Of a stretch of 64,000 nt of DNA, positions 57,490-64,000 are shown in pieces. The stretch is from Dryococelus australis (taxonomy: Eukaryota > Arthropoda > Insecta > Phasmatodea > Phasmatidae): NCBI GenBank assembly GCA_029891345.1, contig CM057009.1, positions 213,658,120 through 213,722,119 of the forward strand, read 5' to 3'. Each line of letters begins with the position of its first letter. Position 1 is the first letter of the stretch. The notes under the pieces were generated by a model, which was not told the origin of the DNA, searched no databases, and worked only from the letters and a program-made list of their open reading frames with translations. A program made the translations under genes and the position numbers.

Positions 57490-58270
57490 ATTAATATATA
57501 AATTAAAGATTCATTAAAGGAAACTTCTTGGGTTAAATTACTCATTGAAACATTAAAAAATTATAAAAAGAATCATGAAGAAGATTATGGAAGAAATGAG
57601 AAGAAAGATCTACCTTTAATTCATGAAGTACGAAATGTTGGTAAAAAAAAATGTACAAGTAAGTGAAGAAATTTTTTTTAATAACAACACTAGTTCTAGT
57701 TGCAGTAAAAAATTTAATTATACACCTACTCCTGAAGAAACGTTATTTGAAAGAGAATTATTTGCTAAAGATATTTCTCCAAATTTGGGTATAATACCGC
57801 TGAAAAACTATTCATGGAGATATTAATAACATTAAAGAAAAATATGGTTAACGAGAAGGACATAATTTTTATATCTGTGAAACAAAAGTATATATAGATG
57901 GTGATATTCTACTTGTCAAATATAAGGAATATGAACTAACAGAAGTGCTTTATAAATTGTTTAAAAAAATTATGCAGAAGAACTTGCAGGTAATTACAAT
58001 GTTAATGATATTTAAAATTACACAGAAATTGTTTTAATAACCAATTTCAAATATATATTTCAAATATATATTCCTTATAAGAAAAGGAATAATCCAAGTT
58101 CAAGTGTTGGTTGGAAGTATAATTATATAATTAGACCAATTTATGAAAAAGATATAAAATATTCAAGCTCAAGATCAATACCAAACACACCAGAAAGAAT
58201 GATTTCTCCAAGAACTCCTAGATCTGGAGAAGGTATAAAAAATACAATAATTTACCAAAATAATATGTCT
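57490..58270 (+). pseudogene. Unrecognised plus-strand gene of the nested element
   Basis: It lies divergent to the capsid gene, with about 40 bases between. Protein-like blocks in several frames include KLLIETLKNYKKNHEEDYG and LPLIHEVRNVG (57,530-57,640), an open frame 57,623-57,826 (FNYTPTPEETLFERELFAKD, NLGIIPLKNYSWRY), YICETKVYIDGDILLVKYKE (57,870-57,935) and NYIIRPIYEKDIKYSSSRSI then NTPERMISPRTPR (58,120-58,220). The gene is broken by several indels. Its last part abuts the truncated end of the PolB on the other strand, so a deletion junction may lie at about 58,270-58,300. Function unknown. Confidence 0.4.
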
Positions 58271-58289
58271 GGATGGATGATGTTCGAAA

Positions 58290-61200
58290 ATTGGTTGATT
58301 CATTTGAAGTGGTAAAAGTTGTTATAAATATGTTTGCTGCTGTGCTATAGTCTACATAATTATCATTGTATTTATATGGCACTTCAATTATTTATTCGTT
58401 GATGTAAACATTATTTATTTATATTCTTTCATCTAATAACAATAAGTACCAGCGAGTTGGATCAGTAATATATTCTGTTTGGGTAGAATTTTGTCTTTGT
58501 CCAAATTATCACTAAAGTGAATTTAAGCAAATTTTGGCAACAGCACATTTTCCTGGATTTTGTTCGATGTTTCAATGTTTAAATCAATATCTTGTTCTTT
58601 TTTAATAACTCGGATATATTCTTCTTTTGATTTATAATCGTCTTCCCAAGGACTAGTTTCCAATTTTATTTTCATAAATGTTTTTATGTAGTCTCTAAAT
58701 ATTTTATTAATATTTGCTCGAAATGCCAAACATCATGAATTTTAAGTGATTTGTAGCCTTTTTCAATAGCTTTATTTAGTTCTAATGTAGTCGAAGTACC
58801 ATTTATTGCTCTTTCTTCTTCACTGTGTTTACATTCTCCTTTTTTCTCTTCGACACATTTTGAACATAATGTAAACAATGGTTTTTCTTGTTTAATTGGA
58901 AGAACTGCATGATATAAATTTCTAGGTGGTAAAACTTTACATTTGATCCATCCAAACCAATTTTCGTCGTAATTTTTAGGGTTAAATATTTTAATCGGAT
59001 GACCAACTGAGTAATAATCATAAAACATCACTGTTGAGTATAAACTACATATATCTACATATCTAAATTTTTTCTTGGAACTTTTAATTTTGAAGCATTG
59101 GTTCTACCACCAAAAAAAATGCATCTGTAGGAGGTATTGGTTCTATTACAGTTTTAGTTCTTTCAAATTACTTTTATAGAAAATCGATTTTTTCAATTTG
59201 CAAGGCCACATTTCCCTTACTTTGTGACCATTTTGTCTTACAATTGCCGCTCGATTGTTTATTTTAGTTAGCAAATCATCCATATTTTCATTGTTACAAT
59301 TATTTATTGTGTTGGGTGAATAATAATCAGGACAGCCATGCCAAAAATAGCCATGATATTGGTATATTGTTTTAGTTTTGTCATCATTACCATCAACTTT
59401 TACTCCACAAATAGTAACTTCTCCCCCATTTAATGCATGTCCAACATTTGGAAATGTATTTAACCACGAAATTGATTCTTAACTAAACATTTCTTTTTTA
59501 TAATTTTTAACTACTATAATAGTATTATTCATGAGAAAAGTTGATCTGTAAACAGTCATACACACAGCTGCGATTGTTATGTAGCAAAATGGATCTAGAT
59601 TTGCTAGTTCTAGAAGTTTTTCTCTAAATTTAAGACATCCTCGTCGTAAAATATCAACATCAGAATCAGAATATTCAGCAAGTTCCTTTTTGAAATAGAA
59701 AATATTATTTTCTTTCACTTTTTCAGCATGCCACTTTAAAAAGTCTTTTCGTTGTTCTTCCTTCATTGTATTGACTCCATAATATTTTGTAGCTGGTATT
59801 TTTCGAACATAATTTTATTTTTCTGGTATATAAAAAAGAAAGTATGGAAAATATCCTTTTTTAAGTTCTTTTAATCCAAATATTTTGGGAAATGTTGAAA
59901 GACTTCCTTGAATAAAGTTTATACTATCAATTATTTTAATATTTAGTCTCTAAATTGTAAGTTGCATAATTTTCGAACATTGATTAATTGTATGAGGTTT
60001 TATACTATTTCTAACACAATATTGTAAAATAAAATATGAATTGTAGCCTTTGGAATTGTGTGCAATAAATGTATATCCTTTATTTTCTTCAGATATTACC
60101 CATTTGCAGAACTTGTAATTTGTTTTAAAATGTATTTTGTTACCATTAAAATCATGTACATATGTAAAGGTTTGTGTATGAAAACCAGTAACTTGTATGA
60201 CTTCATAGTCGAAAAAGTAGTATTTTTTTGTGTACGAACAATCGATATCTTTTTTATTGTTTCGCCCATTACAAGTACAAGCTTTTGTACAAAAACCACA
60301 TTTTTGAGATTTCTCTTGTGCATAACATTTATGTTCTTATGTTTTCACACATTCCTTGCAATTCCAACATTTGCTTAACCGCATTCGTATTTTTTATTTC
60401 TTAAACATATTTTGTACACGTTTTACACTTATAGATTGTCTTACACACAGCATCGTGATTAGTAAAACATTCCTATCCAAAACAATATCTATTACATTTT
60501 TGACAATATATTCTAATACGGTATTAGCCTTCCAAAACTTTTTCGTATTGTGGTTTTTACACAAATTATATACATTTTTATTATTATTCTCATATTCATG
60601 TTGATCTTTATTATTGTACGGTTTATCACATTTTTAACAATAATAAACACTAATTAAATTGCTTCCATGCTATTAATTACATCGTAATGTTCACTGTGTA
60701 AATACAAATAAATTATTGGTGATTTTTTAGTTCTAGAATGTATAATTGAATTGAAATGTGCAGCAGAAACAACTTTAATTTGAATACTCAGAAAATTTTC
60801 TGGATCCATAGTATCTTCCAAACTAAAACTAATTTCACAACTTTTTCCCATTTGTACACAAAGTTCACGAGCCAATTCTCCTTGTAATTTTCTTCCTTTT
60901 CTAATATAAATAACATCAATATTCAATCATTCTCTGTCCAAAATGATATTAGTTTCGTATGTAAAAACTGTAATTATTACTATGGGACCACATAAATTAC
61001 CATCATTGTTAATTTTATAGATACTTTGTTTGGTCTTTATATCTTTAGTTAAATTGACAATTTTTTTACCTCATGCACAATTTCCTCTTGGAATTCTATA
61101 AACATCAATATCAAAAGTAGTTTCGTTTATGTCTACATTTTCATTAGATGTAATTATTCTTTCAATTTGATCAAGTAAATTTTTGGCATTTACATTACAA

Positions 61201-61333
61201 TTTCTTGCTGCCGAAATTGTATGGCGAAAATTCTGATTATTTGCATATATTCTCATTTGATCACCGTGATTATAACTGTTTTTTTTTTTACAGCTTTCAC
61301 TGTCGCGAGAACAGCATTTCGAACAGCATTCAT
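58290..61333 (-). pseudogene. Polinton-type family-B DNA polymerase, decayed and 3'-truncated
   Basis: ATG at 61,333 (MNAVRNAVLATVKAVKKK) is followed by a frame change at a poly-A run, then NLLDQIERIITSNENVDINE and DVYRIPRG (61,256-61,071), ELARELCVQMGKSC and VVSAAHFNSIIHSRT with LYLHSEHYDVI (60,926-60,654), Exo I YFFDYEV (about 60,218-60,198), Exo II FIAHNSKGYNSYFILQ (about 60,072-60,025, Asn at the expected Asp), Exo III YSDSDVDILRRGCLKFREK with FCYITIAAVCMTVYRS (59,766-59,479), DAFFGG at about 59,130-59,110, YYSVGHPIKIFNPKNYDENW, WIKCKVLPPRNLYHAVLP (59,031-58,684), FRDYIKTFMKIKLETSPWED (58,700-58,640) and EYITDPTRWYLLLLDERI (58,478-58,425). It fades out near 58,290, before the motif C YxDTDS region, so the palm is incomplete. 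Its wording differs from the endonuclease-VII type PolBs elsewhere in this window: a separate PolB lineage. Confidence 0.85.
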
Positions 61334-61369
61334 TTTTTCTATAGATTAGCCTTGTAAATTATTTATGCG

Positions 61370-61844
61370 AAAGCTTTATTTTGTTTGTCAAATGTTGAAG
61401 GTATCAATTAAATTATTATTAAGTTCACGAATCTCGAATGGCGGGTTACTTTCCACACATTCATTAAAAGGATTTTGTTTAAAAGGAAATATTTGACCTA
61501 CACTTTTATTTTCTTCTTTAATTTTGGGTTTTGAAAAAGTCAAATTTTTTAAATTCTGGTTACTTTTATTTTTCGGTGATACAAATATCTTATTAGAGAA
61601 TGGAAATATTTCTTTTAATTCAGTCCTATCGTATGAATATAGTTCTCTAACATTGAGATGCGAAAACGATACATTTGTTAAGTTTCTTTTTTTCTTTCAT
61701 TTCTTATAAATGGCATAATAGCTGTAATTAAATCAGCTTTCCTTAAAGAGTACCAATATCTAATTTTAAATTCTTTAGCTAAGATTTTTAGCTCTTGCAC
61801 TGTCTTCCCACTCAACTCAACTGCTAGATTTTTCGTAGCCATTG
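61370..61844 (-). pseudogene. SAP/Rho-N-like small protein gene upstream of PolB
   Basis: ATG at 61,844 opens MATKNLAVELSGKTVQELKI, LAKEFKIRYWYSLRKADLIT and AIMPFIRNERKKET. The helix-extended-helix pattern VQELKxLAKEFxI-x-LRKADLI is that of SAP or Rho-N-terminal DNA/RNA-binding domains. After a stop near 61,693 the next frame continues with coding-like sequence (NVRELYSYDRTELKEIFPFS, VGQIFPFKQNPFNECVESNP) to about 61,390, so the gene is frameshifted. It ends just before the PolB start (61,333) and shares its strand, suggesting co-expression or a former fusion. Likely a nucleic-acid-binding helper of replication. Confidence 0.5.
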
Positions 61845-61994
61845 TTTGATAAAAATGTTTTAAAATTAATAAATGAAAAACAAATTTTTATGATGTATAG
61901 AGGTTTAAAAGAACTCGAAAATGGGAAATCTGTACATGATACTGAATTGTCTTAAACTATATAAATTGTATTTATTTGAATCTATAAATAATTA

Positions 61995-62580
61995 TTTAAA
62001 TATTTTACTTTGGTTTAACATAAATAAATTTTTCATTTATAAATAAAAATGGCTTCGCTTTGTTTACCGTGCAGTTTGACTAACATTTTAAAAGGAGGTT
62101 CTAAATCAACTTTTCCAGCGTACACCATAAATATGAAGTCTCCCGAACTCCGAAATATAGTTTTAAATTTCTATCGAAATCTACAAAAATTACAGTTAAT
62201 GATTTTAGACAGTGTTTGCGAAGAAGATGAACTTCGGGAAATTGGTGACGAATTTGAACATATAGAAGGTTTTAAAAAATTAGTAAAGCTTCGACTATAA
62301 TCTATAAAGAATAATATCATAATATGTCATCTAATTTTAGCTTAATTTGCATACTTTTTGACTAAATTACCTAAATTATTTTGCTAGAATTAGCTTGCAT
62401 TTTTGGTTCAAATTTGCTGCATTTGATGCTTAGTCGGTTGATTTTACTTAATTTTTGCGAGAAATATTCGTGTAGGATTTTGTGCATTATTTCTATTTTG
62501 GAAGTAGAAAGCATGAAATTCGAGGAAAAATAGAGGATCTTAGGACAAAAAATAGACTGCCCTGGACCTACCCATATTCT
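61995..62580 (-). repeat. Right terminal inverted repeat of the nested element
   Basis: Longer and better preserved arm. It contains the intact small gene at 62,049-62,300 and about 110 bases (around 62,310-62,430) missing in the left arm. Confidence 0.85.
62049..62300 (+). CDS. TIR-encoded small acidic protein, right copy (intact)
   Basis: 83 codons from ATG 62,049 to the TAA at 62,298-62,300: MASLCLPCSLTNILKGGSK, TFPAYTINMKSPELRNIVLN, LQKLQLMILDSVCEEDELRE and IGDEFEHIEGFKKLVKLRL. A CLPC pair near the N terminus is followed by an amphipathic, acidic helical half. The gene lies wholly within the terminal inverted repeat, so the element originally carried two copies pointing outward toward the ends. 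The opposite copy is broken. No family recognised. A TATAAATA lies at 62,037-62,044, too near the ATG to be a clear TATA box. Confidence 0.5.
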   Translation: MASLCLPCSLTNILKGGSKSTFPAYTINMKSPELRNIVLNFYRNLQKLQLMILDSVCEEDELREIGDEFEHIEGFKKLVKLRL

Positions 62581-64000
62581 ATTGCTATCAACCAACACAT
62601 ACCATACACGTGTAGCATTTTGTTAGTATGTCCATACAATCCAGCATTAGCTAACTACTTTGAGTTTGTGGGTGAAGATTGTATGTATCAATTAGTAGAT
62701 AAATTGGCTGAATTGACAAAGTTGGTTGCAGGAATATACAGCATAACTGTTTGATGAAGCCAAAGACCGCAGATGAAGCTAGGTTGACAGCTCAGAAATG
62801 TTGTCATATTTGTAAGCAATAGCTCGGTACAGATTTTTCTGTGGTCGATGATGACCATCTGACTGGGGAAATCAGAGGCCACACACATAATAAATGCAAC
62901 TTGAATTTCAGACTGCCCAAGCAACAACTTGTAACTGTATTTCATAACCTGCAAAATTATGATTCTCACTTTCTCATTAAGCCCTTGGCTGAATGTCACA
63001 TAACAAAACCCGATGGAACTTTGGTAATCGAAAACCCGGTTGTGATCAAGGTGATTGTAATAACCCTTGAAAAATACAAGACCATCTCCAAAGAAATTCC
63101 CAATGGGAAGGACTTGAAAGGAAAGAGGCAATATTTCAAATTATCATTAATTGAATATTTCCTATTCATGAGCGCATCTCTGGAAACTTTGGCAGGTAAT
63201 TTGAAACCTTCATAGTTGAGTATCACTCGCTCGATGTTTACAAATAATACCCAGTTAGAATTGGCAAAAATAAAGGGAGTATTTCCTTATGACTTTGTTT
63301 AAAGTCTGATGTGCACGTCACTCCCACCAAAGAACGAATTTCATATGTGATGAAAGGCGAAGGCATCAGCAATGAGGATTACGCTCATGCTCAAGCCGCA
63401 TGGAATGTGTTCGACTGTGTAAACCTGTTGCAGTACGCTATTCAGTATTTACGTGTGGACACTTGTTTGCTGGCAGACATTTTTGAGAATTTCAGGACCG
63501 TGTGTTTGGCTCATTACGGTCTTGATCCCGCCATGTATGTCATAGATCCGTCTCTTGCATGGAATGCTTTGTTGTCAATGGCAGGGGCGCAGCTAGAGCT
63601 GTTGACCGATCCTGACATGTATATTTTTGTAGAACGTGTGGTTAGGAGTGGTATTACACAGGTTTCCAGAAGGCATGCGGAAGTCAATAATATTTACATG
63701 GGTGAAGAGTACAACCCCAGAGTGGTATTGAAATACATATTTTATTCTGATGTAAATGGACTGTAGAGCCACACGATGAAATGCAAGCTTCCTATTGGTA
63801 ATTTTGAGTGGGTCGAATCTGACGTGTTTTCATGGTGGGATTTTGCGAACCTGGTGAATGATGGTGGATTTGTCTTTTCCAGATGAATGCCACGATGTCT
63901 CATCAGATCTGCCTCTGCCCCCAGTACTTGGCATACCTCCAAACGGCTCGCACGAAAACTGCTTTTGACACTCACACCGCAGATACATTATGTTATACAC
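62581..64000 (+). pseudogene. Family-B DNA polymerase, continuation after insertion (truncated by window)
   Basis: It resumes the gene left at 55,607: YSIAINQHIPYTCSILLVCP and YFEFVGEDCMYQLVDKLAEL (62,578-62,755), then an endonuclease-VII-like block CCHICK (about 62,800) and DDDHLTGEIRGHTHNKCNLN (62,847-62,906), Exo II VFHNLQNYDSHFLIKPLAE (62,939-62,995), SLETLAGNLKP, then from 63,311 KGEGISNEDYAHAQAAWNVF and YLRVDTCLLADIFENFRTVC (Exo III-like, Asp retained), DPSLAWNALLSMAGAQLELL. Motif A follows as YSDVNGL, but a TAG immediately after Leu (63,764-63,766) ends the frame, with SHTMKCKLPIGNFEWVE beyond it. Several further stops are visible. The rest lies outside the window. Confidence 0.8.

Larger units (their letters stand above)
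55608..62580. mobile_element. Polinton-like element, 6.97 kb, inserted in a PolB gene
   Basis: Both ends carry the same long sequence inverted (55,608-56,075 and 61,995-62,580). The ends read AGTACTTGGGTAGGTCCAG on the left and AGAATATGGGTAGGTCCAG on the right (reverse complement), so both start with AG as Polintons do. Between them lie, on the minus strand, a SAP-like gene, a PolB and a double-jelly-roll capsid gene, plus one plus-strand gene of unknown function. The sequence outside the two ends is continuous as one polymerase gene (Exo I side left, the following region right), which proves an insertion. A 6-bp target duplication is not evident (ACTAGT versus ATTGCT). No integrase, ATPase or protease was recognised, and the length is under half of a complete Polinton, so it is a deleted or compact derivative. 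Confidence 0.85.

Noticed and set aside
60058-60604. Plus-strand hydrophobic frames of 80-106 codons inside the nested element
   Set aside because: They are antisense to the PolB exonuclease region, whose motifs are clear on the minus strand.
62688-63226. Minus-strand frames of 76-147 codons near the right edge
   Set aside because: Antisense to the recognisable PolB blocks at 62,841-63,215 on the plus strand.

Overview
The window looks like a repeat-dominated stretch of a large, AT-rich animal genome, probably an arthropod. The grounds are the absence of prokaryotic gene packing, abundant micro- and minisatellites, several Tc1/mariner-like transposases, a Ty3/gypsy pol remnant, tRNA-derived (B-box) repeats, and at least three blocks related to Polinton/Maverick and adintovirus-like DNA elements. 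I recognise no intact host gene. Almost every coding stretch I can name belongs to a mobile or virus-like element and is broken by frameshifts or stops, so the entries are mostly pseudogenes. The organism call is an inference.

Layout. (1) 1-13.7 kb: a long inverted repeat (1-360 against 13,330-13,683) brackets a degenerate minisatellite, an endonuclease-VII-containing family-B DNA polymerase on the minus strand (8.1 to 4.0 kb) and much unassigned repeat-rich DNA. (2) 14-20.8 kb: microsatellites, two decayed Tc1-like transposases (15.0-16.0 minus, 17.1-17.8 plus) and tandem repeats. (3) 21.7-25.8 kb: a virus-like block with a DDE integrase (minus), then on the plus strand a phospholipase-A2-like leader, a penton-like minor capsid gene, a small basic gene and a double-jelly-roll major capsid gene. 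(4) 26.4-29.1 kb: a gypsy pol remnant with an internal deletion, then a 1.19 kb Tc1-like element with clear terminal inverted repeats and flanking TA. (5) 29.1-37.5 kb: a decayed transposon ORF with a tandemly duplicated 3' part and a small retroposon inserted in it, then several short tandem arrays. (6) 37.5-46.9 kb: mostly AT-rich DNA, an array with recurring tRNA B-box-like sequence, and one exon-like ORF. (7) 46.9-49.3 kb: three tandem diverged copies of an unrecognised ORF, then a Cys-rich ORF. (8) 50-53.5 kb: tandem repeats and a GC-rich island. (9) 54.1-64.0 kb: a second endonuclease-VII-type PolB gene (plus), split by a 6.97 kb Polinton-like element (55,608-62,580) with its own ~0.5 kb terminal inverted repeats, PolB, capsid gene and SAP-like gene.

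The most notable results are the element-within-an-element at 55.6-62.6 kb, the adintovirus-like capsid/PLA2/integrase block at 21.7-25.8 kb, the PolB-carrying ~13.7 kb inverted-repeat unit at the left edge, and the unrecognised tandem gene cluster at 46.9-48.5 kb. No functional pathway can be assembled from these genes. They are best read as layered remains of self-synthesising, virus-like DNA transposons and smaller transposons that landed among and inside them.
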